Below are positions 26,253 to 37,864 of a DNA stretch of 64,000 bases, piece by piece; positions within the stretch are counted from its first letter, which is position 1; each line of letters starts with the position of its first letter. The stretch is taken from positions 20,603,001 through 20,667,000 of the forward strand of contig OY727099.1 of assembly GCA_963402885.1 (NCBI GenBank), read 5' to 3'. The notes beneath the pieces are model-generated. The model saw nothing but the letters and a program-made list of their open reading frames with translations, did no database searches and was not told the DNA's origin. The stretch is from Antedon bifida. Taxonomy: Eukaryota; Echinodermata; Crinoidea; Comatulida; Antedonidae. The position numbers and the translations under genes are program-made.

Positions 26253-26898
26253 ACCTAGCATCTCTTATTTTTCCCATACAGTTTTTTAAAGTATAAGTGC
26301 CATTCCCGTGCATCATAACAGCTCTATTTTTCCAAATTGTCTAACTAATTAATATACTAAACAAGAAATATTTCTTACAAAAAAACGCCGCTCGCTTGTT
26401 GACGTAACAGATTTAAAGATATATTGTCCCCCTGAAAAATATTTTTTATTAGGCCTACAAATTTGTTTTTGAATGTGTCATTTTATTGTCACATAATAGT
26501 TAACCAAACAATTATTTACCTGAAAAAATGTAATGTAAAGCAGAAAATACTTTATATAATATTGTAATATCAGCAAATGTTTTCATAGACTCTCTTCTCT
26601 CAGACGTGCTTTGGGGTTTGTAATTTGAGCATGACCCGTCCTAGTTTACAAATTATCAAAAACGTCAGCCTCTAGAACTATAACTTGCTGCTTGATATAG
26701 CTTCTGAATGAGTAGTACTCTGGGGATGTAGCTGGCTAAAGCAGCAGCGTGAAAAATATACATTTTGAACAACATGGGAATATAATATTTTAGGCCTTAT
26801 TTTGTGTCAGTTGGGGTTTTAATACATACGGTTTTTTAGGCATGTCACCGTTGGTGGCGCTATTTAATTTAGTGCCACATTTTTTTTCTCGACGAAAG

Positions 26899-27739
26899 AT
26901 GGCTTCCAAAGCAGTAGCTTTGCTGTCGATTGCTGTCGGCATCTATTTTATCATATTCGGTGTTGCTAAAATGACACCAAAACTTAGCAAAGATCTACAC
27001 TCATCACTGGTAATGTACAGGTGTTTTTATAATACGTGTAAAGACAGTAAAACACCCTAGACTAGGCCCATAGGATAGGCTAAAAACATCATGATCCCTC
27101 GATCGATGTCGACGATCGGGCGCCCCACCAAACCACCTCCTGAGACACGGACGAATCAGACCGCTAGGCTTTACTGGCTTCCATCATTCTATTCTATATA
27201 AAATAGGGAATTAATAATTGGTACTGCTATTTGCTTGATTTTAATTATTCTCCCATATTTACATTTGATTTAGCCTAGGGCCTAGTTAAGAAAAATCCAT
27301 CTGTCATAAATTAATTCAAGATAAATATTCAATTCTTTTTGTTATTATTTAGAAAAGTCATTTTATCAAGTATGCTAAAGTTAGCCCGCTTAAACCGTTT
27401 CTGAAGGAGAAGAAAGTGAAGTTGAAAGGCAAGGACTATCGTACATTTGCTGGTGGCCTAGAGGTCGCAGGCGGCATAGGAATGCTATGCTTGCCAGGCC
27501 GACGGTCGCTAATGGTTGCAAATGTTATGCTGCTCGTTATCACTGCCTTTGTTGTACACACCCATGTTGCTATCGGAGATCCTATGAGGCGGTGTTCGGG
27601 AATATTTGTTATCGCTGTGCTGTTGATAGGACGAATGGTGATCTCTTTCCAAAATCAGTACATAGCCAAGAAAAAACGATTACAGAAAACAGAGGAAGAA
27701 AGCGTAAAAGTGAAAGAAGAGTTAAAAAAGAACAAATAA
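26899..27739 (+). CDS. TMEM35: TMEM35/NACHO-like small membrane protein (complete, two exons)
   Basis: Exons 26899-27009 and 27353-27739 join in phase 0 and give 165 residues (human TMEM35A 167). The N-terminus is a hydrophobic helix (ALLSIAVGIYFIIFGVAKM) followed by TPKLSKD, matching LTPRLSKD of the family. Exon 2 has GGLEVAGGIGMLCLPGR (family ALEVACGI..PGR), two further membrane segments and a Lys/Glu-rich tail. TMEM35A (NACHO) is an ER chaperone for nicotinic receptor assembly; TMEM35B is a poorly known paralogue, and I cannot say which this matches best. An upstream in-frame ATG at 26842 would add 19 residues; 26899 is chosen because it matches the family start. AATAAA at 27932-27937. Confidence 0.9.
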
Positions 27740-29545
27740 TTAATTTGATTAAATTAGTTGATTTATTGATTGACTAGTTATTTATTAAAATTATCATTTC
27801 ATAAATAATTTATTCACTGATTATGATATAATACCTTTGATAAATTAATTTAATTATTTATTGATATTGATAAAAGTATTCCTTAAAATGTTGTTTAGGC
27901 CTTGTAAAAATTATTAACAATTATGTAAACAAATAAATGCAATTTAAAATACTGTACTATTAAACTGTACCAGTAATAATAGGACAAAAGAGAATAACAA
28001 ATTACACAATAATTATACATTATTGTGACATCATCAGGTACAATAGTTAAATGTATCTTATTTAAATATGCTGTGTTACAAATATTTATGAAAAAAAAAA
28101 CCATTTCAAATCTGGCAAAATACAAATAATAATAATAATAAATGTTATTAAAAGTTCAGTTTTTAGGGTCAAGGGGGTGTGTTTAGCTAGAATTTAAACC
28201 CTCTATTTGTAATTAAAATTATTGTAAAATTGGTGATAATATTCAATATCATTTTAACATTTTGATACAATGTAATTTACATTTTTTAAAAAAACAAAAA
28301 CAATATTTGAATCTAAATGTGCTAAGTTGTGGTGTTATGTTAGAGTAATACAGTGTCTTTCAGATTAGTGTTATAAAATAGCAGTATTAATATTTGAGTT
28401 ACTTGTTTAGTATAAAATGCTGTAGATATAGTAAACTTATTAGGTTTTATTATTTTTACCCATGGAAAAATATAATCATTATACATATTAGTAGTATGTA
28501 TACCATTTGACTTGATTTCATAATCAAATACCTTCATTGAATTTAATTGGCATATTTTATGGCTATAATTACCATATTTTTTAATAGGCCTTTAATTTAT
28601 AAATAATTATAGCACACCATATTTTCCACATACAGTATCTTATTATGTTGGCATAAGTGATTACAAATGTGTGCTAAAAATTACTGAAAACAACTACATT
28701 CCTTGGCCGACTTAAATTCTCAGGTTTTATCAACTTGATAAGATGATTATGAAAATGTTTAACCACATTAGTATTTCCCCCTAAAATTAACAATTTTACC
28801 ATGATTTTTATAGAACTAAAGAAACTAAAATCTTTTTGTATAAAAACCACCAAAATATTTCCCACGATAACTGCTTTATGATTAGTAGAATTTGTCCAGT
28901 TTTTGTAATTTAAATGTGTTTTGTAATGGGTTTAGTGTATGCAATATTTTATATGATAATTAAGTATTTGTGTCTAGTAATAGTATGATGTGTTTTAATA
29001 CAATTTGAGTAAAAACAAATGCATAGGTAGGACAGTAGTAGTATACAGGTTTTTAATATGTTTTCTTAAGTAAGAATATATTATGTAGTGCAATGAATGT
29101 GGACAAAGCAATATTTGTTGCATTGTGTCTCTTTAATATCTCAGCAACAACTTTCAATTAACTTACAGTATCTATTTATTATAGAAGTGTGTGTCTGTGT
29201 TGAAATTGGTGTCATTGAAATAAATAAATGTACCTTTAATTTGCAGTTGTTTGTCTTATTAAAAATCCATCAATTTACATACAAATCAAATGATTTCTGC
29301 TAGACATTATAATACTTTGTATAATAAACAATTATATAAAATAATGAAAAAAATAAAGTCATATTTATATATAATATAATAAAATGATTACCTTTTTTAA
29401 GTTTCATTCCGGGGGTTTCATTTTTCAAATATATTGTGATGAAAATTAATTTAGAATTTTAACATGAGCACGCATCTTTTTAAAACAGCGCCACCATTAT
29501 TCACAACATAATGAAGTGATTATTAGAGGATTAAGTTCAGTTTGT

Positions 29546-29896
29546 TTAAATATGTATTGTCCCTTGAAACACAAAAAAATGAAGGTTAAAATATTCTAAA
29601 TTATCAAAGTAATATTAAAGTTATTCACTTTAAATTCAAGCCAAAAACAACAAGTTTACGTAATTAACAGGTAAATTAATTTGATTACATTTTGTCTGGA
29701 AAATCGTCGCGAGCGAAAGTAAACAAGGTCTTCAAAACACGAGTATACATTATACATAATGCATGCTAATTAGGATTGTTTACAACTTTTGGTGAAAGTT
29801 AAGAACTATTATGATACTTCAAAATTACCCACTTTTTTTCGAAATCTTTTATTTTTTATTTTTTTGGAATTAGTCAAAGGGACAATACATCTTTAA
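29546..29896. mobile_element. MITE family B, 351-bp internally deleted copy
   Basis: It shares TGTATTGTCCCTTGAAACAC at the left and GGGACAATACATCTTTAA at the right with 18300-18851, and long internal stretches (GTCTGGAAAATCGTCGC), but lacks about 200 bp of the middle. Confidence 0.85.
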
Positions 29897-30043
29897 GTAT
29901 AACTTTATATGTATTTTTTTTTCCTTGCTTATGTGTTGTTTTCTTACATTATTTTGCTCATTTTTTTATCGTTTTATTTTGGTTGCACCACTAACGACAG
30001 TGTGTGCCACTGATAAAAAAGTGATTACCAATAAATAAATAAC

Positions 30044-30168
30044 AAGGCCATGGATGGCTGCAGTCGCGTGCTCAAGTTAGTGTTTACCTACCGACCAACC
30101 GACTGACCAACCGACTGACCAACCGACCGACATAGTGAGCTGTATAGTCGCGTTGCACGCGACTAAAA
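30044..30168. repeat. GTCGCGTG-ended repeat with ACCGACTGACCA tract
   Basis: Inverted ends AGTCGCGTGC and GCACGCGACT surround a (ACCGACTGACCA)n tract. About 125 bp. Confidence 0.75.
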
Positions 30169-30383
30169 ATAGGGATTTAATTTTCTGAATGACCCATAGA
30201 AACGTAATTATAAGCCTACTGGTGTAACAAAAATGTCAGTATGCAGTAATATGGTAATTAACAACTGTCGAGAGTGTTACATAACATTTATAATTTGTAT
30301 ATCATGTGACCCACAAGCGTCCAATCAAATGACAAGAATGTACTTGTTTGTTATAATATTTATATGATATAGATAATAAACGT

Positions 30384-30530
30384 CAAATGGCACTGTGACA
30401 GCATGTCTAGCAGGGAGCTGAACAGTGTTACCCAAATGGAACTGTGACAGCATGTCTAGCAGGGAGCTGAGCAGTGTTACCCAAATGGCACTGTGACAGC
30501 ATGTCTAGCAGGGAGCTGAGCAATGCTACC
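30384..30530. repeat. 49-bp tandem repeat, three copies
   Basis: CAAATGGCACTGTGACAGC recurs at 30384, 30433 and 30482 with almost no divergence, so the duplication is recent. No ORF. Confidence 0.9.
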
Positions 30531-30770
30531 CCTTAAAAAATTATTTGACTGCAGCTCTTAAAAAAAGCCCAACAGATCCTGGCTCATAATGCGATCTTGA
30601 AAGATGATCTGTCCAAAATGATAATATAATACTTTATAATTTGACCTTTAATTTTCAGAAACTACGCATCAGTTTACAAACCTCCTGTCTATAAAACATC
30701 AATTTATCAACAGACAACAGATAATGAAGCCTGATGAAGTTATTTGCTGTTATTACAGTGTAGTTTAAAC

Positions 30771-33700
30771 TCAATCTTCATTCAGTGTCAAACTGTCCTG
30801 TAATGCAAAAGGAAACTAATTACAAATATTTTCATTATTTTTTACGTTATACTGTATACTCACTCATGTAAAAGAAGAATACCGATACTGTACTTATTCG
30901 AATAAACCCCTTCGAGGCATTTGTTGTTACGGAAGGGTTAACAAACAATGCACAGTGATGCATTAGAAATGCTTAGTAGTCAATTAATTCTATATACTAC
31001 AAATATAATTGTGTTGTAATACAATGTTTTGTGTATATATCCAAGGGATTTTGAGTTATTCAAAGTGAGAAGTTTATTCGAATAAACGGTATTGTATAAT
31101 ACAGTACCTTCAATTCACTTTAAAAGGGTACTCTTTCTACCCTTTCTTAATCTCACTCCATACAAAATAATTGTTTTGGAATGGTAAAACATATTTAAAA
31201 GTTAGTTAATCTATCAGTCAATAAATCTGTAGTTTATCGTTAGTCTCATGTTGGTTTTCAGTCAATATGCTAGTTCGATTCAATTTGTTTTAGATTTCTA
31301 TTAAAGTTCATATTACTTTATTTATTTAAATAGAGAATTTATAAAATGTTACTTACCAAAAATATGTTTTCTGCTTTTTTGTTTAGCTGTTTTGCGAATG
31401 TAACTTTATCACTATGACACTTCAACATGTCTTCTTTCTCCAAGTAAAAAACTAAATCCCAAATATTATTGATATCCTCAAGTTTATAATAGGCAAGCAC
31501 AGTCGGAAACTGATTTTCATCCATTTCAGTAAGAGCTCGAAAGAATCCTTTGCGATATTGTGTCAAAGTATTATCGATCATAGCATGATTTAGGCAACAT
31601 TCTTTGTACGTATGTACAATCCGTCTGGCTTCTTCCTGGTCAGTTACTTCGGCAATTTCTTCAAGAATACTCACATTGTCATATGAAATGTTACCTCTTG
31701 CGTGAAGTTCATTAAATAATTCAAGACAAGGAATGTTTTTGCGGGATAGACATGCGATGTTTAATATATCGGATAGAAGGAAACGCATCCAGCGGTACTT
31801 ACTAGGCGAACTGTATTTATCACTAAACTCTTTGAGAAAGTTCCTGAACTTCTCTTTTTCATCTTCAGTTGGCATTTGATATGATCTATAAAAAAGAACA
31901 GTTATTATTTCGTAAAATTTAAAAATGATAATGAACTATGGTGATGAGTGTGAAGCATGGGCGACGACAAGGTTTATATACAAATAACACATTTATTTCA
32001 AGAAAATAAGTAAAGTCGTTACAAATATTACCTAACCCTGGAAATGAAATAATTAGCTATATGAGAAAACAGTTTATACCACCTTGCTCTATGAAGCGAA
32101 ATTAAAGAACTTACTCTGATACGGGCCGTAATTTATCAACTCGGCGGTCGCCCAACTGCTGATCTCTACATCGTGGCCAGGTTCTAAATTTACCTTTAAC
32201 CGGTATTACCTTGTGTTTGAAAAAGACAGAAATAAATATATATAAAATGAATACGATTAAAACGCAAAAATAAAATTTTACCCTAAAAAGTTTGATAATA
32301 TCATTTTAGGCCTAATCATAATATTTTGTGTAAATTACATCAGTCGAAAGAGATGATTGAACGGTTATTTCATCCTGCAGGAGACTGAAAACTTCAAAGG
32401 TAATAAATATATATATTTTCATTATATACAGATCCACTTATAATATGTTTGCTAATAATATAAAACAACATTTTTAGGAATCTATTTTATATTATCTTGT
32501 TCATTAAAATTTCTCCTTTGAAATACACAAATCATTTTGAAATTTTATGTTTTTTAAACGCTACAAAACATTAGTCCATTTTTGGCCATAATGTTAAGTA
32601 GTCCAATTTGCATAATTAAAATTTACAGCCATCCCTTAGAAACCACCGGAATATATAGGCCTATAGTATATTGTGATATCTGCAAACCACTTCACTGTGA
32701 TGAAAGTGACTGTGACAACATTGCAAGTTAGGTGTTTCTGCAGGACTACCCTACACTAGGTATTAAAAACACTAGGCCTAAAGATTATTTTATTTTATTT
32801 TTATTTTTATTTTATTAATTTTAGCAACATTTAAACAATACATAGACTTTGAGTGTGCCAAGGAGTGGCAAAAGAGGTCGAAGGACCACTGTCGCCATAA
32901 GGCGTGCCACACCAACACTCAAAGCATACAATAAAACATAAAACAATGTAAATATGTAATATATGTAATATATAATATAAATACTAAGCATTTTCTCTCA
33001 ATTTTAATTGATATTCTGTTTCGAATTCCATCTTTGAGAACTCATTCTTACCGTATCTGATGTTTCTGCAGAAACTATTTCAATTATTTTGTTGATCGAC
33101 CTTAACATTTCATTGGCGGTTAACCTCAGAGATGGGTCTTTCTTCCAACAGCTCAGCAACATACTAGTAAATTCTTGGCAACATTCTGTGTTAATTTCTA
33201 GATGATCTTTCTTCTCAGCCACGTGATTGAATAATGTGTCAATCTTCCACCCTTTATATGGAATCTGCATATGATACAACTCCCACAAGACAATTGCCAA
33301 TGAGTATACATCCGATTTAAAGTGATCAATATCTTTATTTTGTTTCAAAACCTCTGGAGACATCCAACGCATATCATGTGTATGCTTCTTCATACCTACT
33401 GCTGAAATAACATTAGTGTTTTTTTCTGACAAATTGAAATCAGCAAGTTTAATAACATCTCCAAAAACTAAAAAACTTGCTGATTTTATGTTCCCATGTG
33501 TTATATTTTTTCCGTGGATGTAGGCAACTGCTTGTGTTGCCTGTTCGCAAAAGCTTAACGAAGATAAGCTAAGAAGATCGTTTGGTGTTTTATCTATAAA
33601 TTCATACAGATTACCATGAATCGCGTACTCAAAAACTAAGCCTGTCTCTTTTCTATTATAGTCTATTGTTCCTAGTAGACAGATAATATTTCTGTGTTGT

Positions 33701-33861
33701 AGGCCTTTCAGCATTTCTACCTTGCTATCTGATGCAATCACCCTCTTCACAACTAATTCACCTCCAGACTTAGTACATGTTTTCAATACAACACTGCTAC
33801 CTAAAGGTTGTCCTCCTGACTCAAAATCAGACTTGTTAAATGTTCGTAAAGAAGCTGTCAT
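30771..33861 (-). CDS. TKL-type pseudokinase fused to tandem death-effector-like domains (4 exons)
   Basis: Exons 33861-33052, 32209-32115, 31885-31357 and 30797-30771 join with correct phases (0, 2, 0) and give 486 residues. Residues about 12-262 form a kinase fold: VVKRV (lysine kept), EYAIHGNLYEFI, MRWMSPEVL and SDVYSLAIVLWELY. The catalytic loop reads HGNIKSAS (33490-33498 for HGN), so the catalytic Asp and the later Asn are replaced. DFG is DFN (33433-33441) and the glycine loop is degenerate, hence a probable pseudokinase. Residues about 305-395 fit a DED (RFLLSDIL, CLELFNELHARGNIS, SILEEI). Residues about 405-475 look like a second death-fold helical bundle (AYYKLEDINNIWDLVFYL). RIPK proteins pair a kinase with a death domain; kinase plus DEDs is unusual. 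The last exon adds only DSLTLNED. A role in immune or death signalling is inference. Confidence 0.85.
32820..32945. repeat. Inverted repeat in intron 1 of the pseudokinase-DED gene
   Basis: CTTTGAGTGTGCCAAGGAG and GTGCCACACCAACACTCAAAG are partly complementary ends of a segment of about 100 bp. The family is not recognised. Confidence 0.45.
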
Positions 33862-33894
33862 GTTTTCACATTACCTGTATACAGTTTCGGCTTA

Positions 33895-34300
33895 AAAATA
33901 ACATGGAGTTTCTTGTTTTAATTCAGTTCAGTTGCCCTTACTGTTTGTACGGGTGTTATGTTAATCTGTTATATTAATGGACAAAGGTATATTTTTATAA
34001 ATAATGCGTAAATTTTAAACTATTATGAAGTTTAAAAATAGAACATGGAGTTTCTTGTTTTAGTTCAGTTCAGTTTCCCTTACTATTTTTACGGGTGTTA
34101 TGTTAATCTGTTATATAAATGGACAAAGGTATATTTTTATAAATGAATACAGTTTTGGTTAGTAATTTTATTAAACAATTCATGCGTAAATTTTAAACTA
34201 TTATGAAGTTTAAAAATAGAACATGGAGTTTCTTGTTTTAGTTCAGTTCAGTTGCCCTTACTATTATGAAGTTTAAAAATAGAACATGGGAAAATTAAAG
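33895..34300. repeat. Tandem duplications upstream of the pseudokinase-DED gene
   Basis: ACATGGAGTTTCTTGTTTTA followed by GTTCAGTTCAGT and CCCTTACTATT begins at about 33901, 34044 and 34223. A shorter piece follows at about 34282. The ACTATTATGAAGTTTAAAAA linker is shared. These lie in the immediate 5' flank of the gene starting at 33861. Confidence 0.8.
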
Positions 34301-36116
34301 TGTCTTGTTTTAATTGTACGGGCGTTGTAAATCTTAAACTATTATGATTATGACTATTATTATATTAAAAATAAAATATTAGTTCAGCCTTACTGTTTTC
34401 CCGGGTTAATGTTAATATAAATGGAGAATCGGTCATCGTGTTTATGTAATATTGGCTGTCGATGATGAGTTGGACAATCATGGACCCATGGCTCGTCTTC
34501 ATTGACTTTTCAACATAAAAAAATAACATTAACATTTAAAATGGTTGTAATCGTGGCCTTTTCAATTTGATACCATCCCTAAAGCTATAATTTCCACTAG
34601 GTCGTGATAGTGAGTTGACCAATAATGACAAGCGACAGTTTGAATATTCTATCGTGTGAAATTGCGATTTGTCAAATCGAAAAAAGACTGAACAGTCTAT
34701 AATGTATTATAGGCCTACAGTCATAGGCAAAAGCTTGATACACAGATTGAAATATGTAGGCCTACCACATGTGACGACTTTACCAAATGTGTACGTACTG
34801 TGACATACATAAGATGCTTTTACTGGAAGGAATAAAAGCGACAAATGCATTCACATTATGTGTTACTAAGGCCTACATTTTGTGAGGGTGTATAATTTAT
34901 AAATTTCACTTGTAAAATGACAAAATAAATGTTTAATCGCAACCAAAAATCGATTGGCTGGCAACCAATTTGTCTATTTTTCGCTTTACAGGTTTTTCGA
35001 TAATTTTTTTTTTATTTCGATCCAATTTTTGTTCAAAGTGGATAACTATAAATGGCATATTAAAAAAAAAGAATTATTTTTTCAGGGGGACAATAAATCT
35101 TCAAACAAACAGATATGAATTGGAATATATCATTATTTTAAAACAGCATAGTGGGTATAGATCAATGATTTTATATAGCTTTACCTCACTTGTATAGATT
35201 CAATCCAACCATCAACATGTGTTGCTAGCTGTACGCGTAACGCATTTCCGCTTTCTTCATCCACACTTCCTTACGCGCGCGCTTGTGCCAAGGTAACGAC
35301 GTTTCCATGAGGAACTGCATGACAACTAAACAAAACATAACTTGGATGAATTTTCAAGAGTGAACACGGAATCTACAAAGCTCAGTAAGTTTCTACTTAT
35401 TGTGTATTATATACTACAATATAATGTATACTTAATTTAAATTTTAAATACTTCAATTCGTTTAGATATGAATCAGTTTAAAGCTTATAACAACAGAGAC
35501 CCCTACTACTAAATAAAGAATCAAAACCCCGTCTGACTTTCTAGGCACACTTAGGAACACGTTTCACGTTTTGATTTAAAAAATCAAGCATCAATTGGAG
35601 TTGATATTGTTTAAAACATGTTTTTGTTTTGTATTTTAGATTGAATACTTTCTGTTAGAATTCTTTTTCTATTTAAACCTTCTAGAGGTAAGCAATATTT
35701 TAAATAATATTCATTATTTATAGGACATTTATTTGTATATGGCACAGAGATTGTATTATACTGTTTTATTCATAAATAGACAATATAGTTTAGTGCAGAA
35801 ATAACTTTTTTTCAATGAGAATAATTAAACATTGGAATGCCCGGCCCTAGTCAGTTATTCAACCCCGCTCAGTCAATACATTTAAGTCGAGACTTGACAT
35901 TGTTAAGACTAGACATGGAAGCAAATAGGCACTAGCCTGGACCATGGAGGTATGCCTGAACTAATTCCATCAAACATAACGTGTAAGCGTAAGTGTAGTT
36001 AATAGGGCATTTTGCATTTGTATATGGGGCAGCGGTCGAAGTAACACGAACCATACCAGTCTATCGTAACTTGAATGTAAGCCTACTGACATTCCTATGT
36101 ATCCTTTTTGTTTCAG
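34301..36116. other. Intergenic region between divergent kinase genes
   Basis: No coding exon supported. 35210-35340 is relatively CpG-rich (ACGCGTAACGC, TTACGCGCGCGCTTG) and may be the promoter of the plus-strand kinase. A possible non-coding first exon ends at GCTCA|GTAAGT near 35384. Bases 35070-35105 are a lone end of MITE family B. Confidence 0.45.
35301..35315 (+). promoter_or_regulatory. Candidate X-box (RFX site)
   Basis: GTTTCCATGAGGAAC fits the RFX consensus RYYNYY-N(1-3)-RRNRAC with a three-base spacer. It lies in the CpG-rich block about 0.8 kb upstream of the kinase start codon. Motif match only. Confidence 0.4.
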
Positions 36117-36118
36117 AG

Positions 36119-37864
36119 ATGCCTGGAAGGTCCTGGAGAAACCCCTTTAAAACTTGGAAACCCAAAAAATGCTTTAAGAACAGGTATGTTACATACAGTC
36201 AATTCTTTTTTTTTTCAGCAGAGAAAAAAATAGTATGAAAATGTATGACGAAGTATAATGATTATTCTGATGATCAAAAATACAATAACGAAATATTTTT
36301 GTTTAATTTTCAGCCGGTCAGCCATTTCAGGCTTTTTCAAGAAATATGTCCTATGCTGTTTCTACAATGCTAACGATGATGACAATGATAAAACATCCTT
36401 TCAAGCCTGGTTGAGCGTACCACCTGCATTGAGAATAGCAATTATTCAAATCATTTATGGAATTGCTATTCTCACACTGCCCCAAACCTCGGCCATCGGA
36501 TACGATAACCAAGAATTGCCATTTGGCATTGACAATGGTATAATAAGTGGATTTGCAAGAGATCTCCTTATTTTGGATGGACGCGTCTTTGGACGTAGAA
36601 ACGGCGAACCTGACTCAATGTTAGCTCTTAACTGGATAAGAAAATGGTGCCTCCTGGACGTTATCAATAATGTACCGGCAATACCAGATGTAAGTGACAG
36701 TAACAGCCACATAAGTCTGTCTAGCCCACTGACCTCATCACCAAGTAGCAATCACCAGAACGATGAATCATTGTTCAGTAATACTTGGAGCAAACAAGAC
36801 TTCAAGACTTCTCCAACTTCGGAACACTGGATAAAACGCATGTCACTTGAAATCCGGATAATGGATGGAAACCTTAAAAACCATGTTCAATATTTAGCAT
36901 CTGATCGTCTGTTTCCAGCAACGAAGGATAGTCACCAGGTAGGTTGAATTGAATTTGAAAGGTTCAACACGCCAATCAAAGCTTTTGACAGATAATCTTT
37001 AAATGTTTTTATGACAGAAAGAAACATTATAAATGATTGTATACGTGTTTACTTTATAGATCGTACTTGGCACTGGTTCCTATGGCAGAGTTTTGCTTAA
37101 TCGCTTTGGAGATTGTAATGGCAAACTTGTGGCTGTTAAGACTATCATCACAACAACCAATAAGTCTAGAAAATTCAATCGGTTCGCCGACAAGCTGGCA
37201 GTTTCCCTTGAAGCTAGAATAATGAAGGTGTTATCCCAAGAAAGTGACGTGTTTCCGCGGGTGTATGGTGTTTGTGAAGCAGTTACCTCCGACACACAAT
37301 GGGCAATTGTTATGGAATTTGTTGGCGACTCAACATCATTCAAATCAACATCATTGATGAAAGCTTTAGCATCTGGTTCACCACATATTACCACGATTGA
37401 TTGTTTTCGCATTATTTTTGACATCGCAAAAGGAGTTGAGGTACTTCAGAGGAATGGTTTGATTCATAATGACCTGGCGACTCGGAATGTTCTTCTTTAC
37501 AACAAGGGTCCTCGTACGTATCTCTGCAAAAATTGTCGACTTTGGCTCAGTTTGCACCGCAGAAGCACCGTTTGATGTCTTCCAATTGAACAATACCGAC
37601 AAAGCCGATGTCTTCGACCTCATGCAAGATCACCCGGAAAATGCACCAGAGCTGTATAACATCAACACACCACCGACCTTTGCCTCAGACATCTACAGTT
37701 TTGGTGTCATAATTGAAGGAATTGCCGCCAACAAAGCATTAATGCCGCTAATGGATATCAGCGGACCCTGCCTTCATTCCAGACCAAACCAAAGACCAGC
37801 CATCAAAGACTTAATTAATCACATTAAATTCGAATTTTTAAATTTCAAGAAGAATCAAAATTAG
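36119..37864 (+). CDS. Protein kinase with tyrosine-kinase-like motifs (one frame break)
   Basis: Exons 36119-36183, 36314-36938 and 37060-37864 give about 497 residues. The N-terminal 230 residues are not recognised: a basic start (KTWKPKKCFKN), a hydrophobic stretch (ALRIAIIQIIYGIAILTL) that may be a membrane segment, and a Ser-rich linker. Exon 3 is the kinase: GTGSYGRVLL, VAVKTI, a helix-C Glu (SLEARIMK), HNDLATRN (37465 onward), VDFGS (DFG at 37538-37546), APELY, SDIYSFGV and RPNQRPAIKDLI. The Lys, Asp, Asn and DFG residues are all present, so activity is plausible. HxDLAxRN is the tyrosine-kinase form of the catalytic loop. The frame changes between HNDLATRN and VDFG. One extra base, most simply in GGG at 37506-37508, explains it, and exon length is 3n+1. 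AATAAA at 37914. The specific subfamily is not recognised. Confidence 0.8.

Larger units (their letters stand above)
23436..26898. other. Spacer between Mab-21 gene and TMEM35-like gene
   Basis: 23436-24890 shows no exon I can support; 24700-24850 has short repeats of GGGTTACTATTAGA. 24893-26252 holds satellite arrays and a deleted LINE. Bases 26407-26440 are a lone end of MITE family B (TTAAAGATATATTGTCCCC). Confidence 0.5.
27740..30770. other. AT-rich spacer with repeats, no gene seen
   Basis: 27740-29500 is very AT-rich with no recognisable exon; its left part is probably TMEM35 3' UTR. Repeats at 29546-29896, 30044-30168 and 30384-30530 are listed separately. The right end is the 3' UTR of the kinase-DED gene; TTTAAT at 30647-30652 is ATTAAA on the minus strand. 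Confidence 0.5.

Noticed and set aside
26842..26898. Longer N-terminus for the TMEM35-like protein
   Set aside because: An in-frame ATG exists at 26842, but family members begin at the position of 26899, directly before the first membrane helix.
27895..29303. Several short open frames downstream of TMEM35
   Set aside because: AT-rich, low-complexity translations with no motif and no splice-consistent partners.
32115..32209. First exon of a separate DED gene starting at ATG 31875
   Set aside because: The exon 32209-32115 links the kinase exon (phase 0) to the DED exon (phase 2) without any stop, so a single gene is the simpler model; ATG 31875 is then internal.
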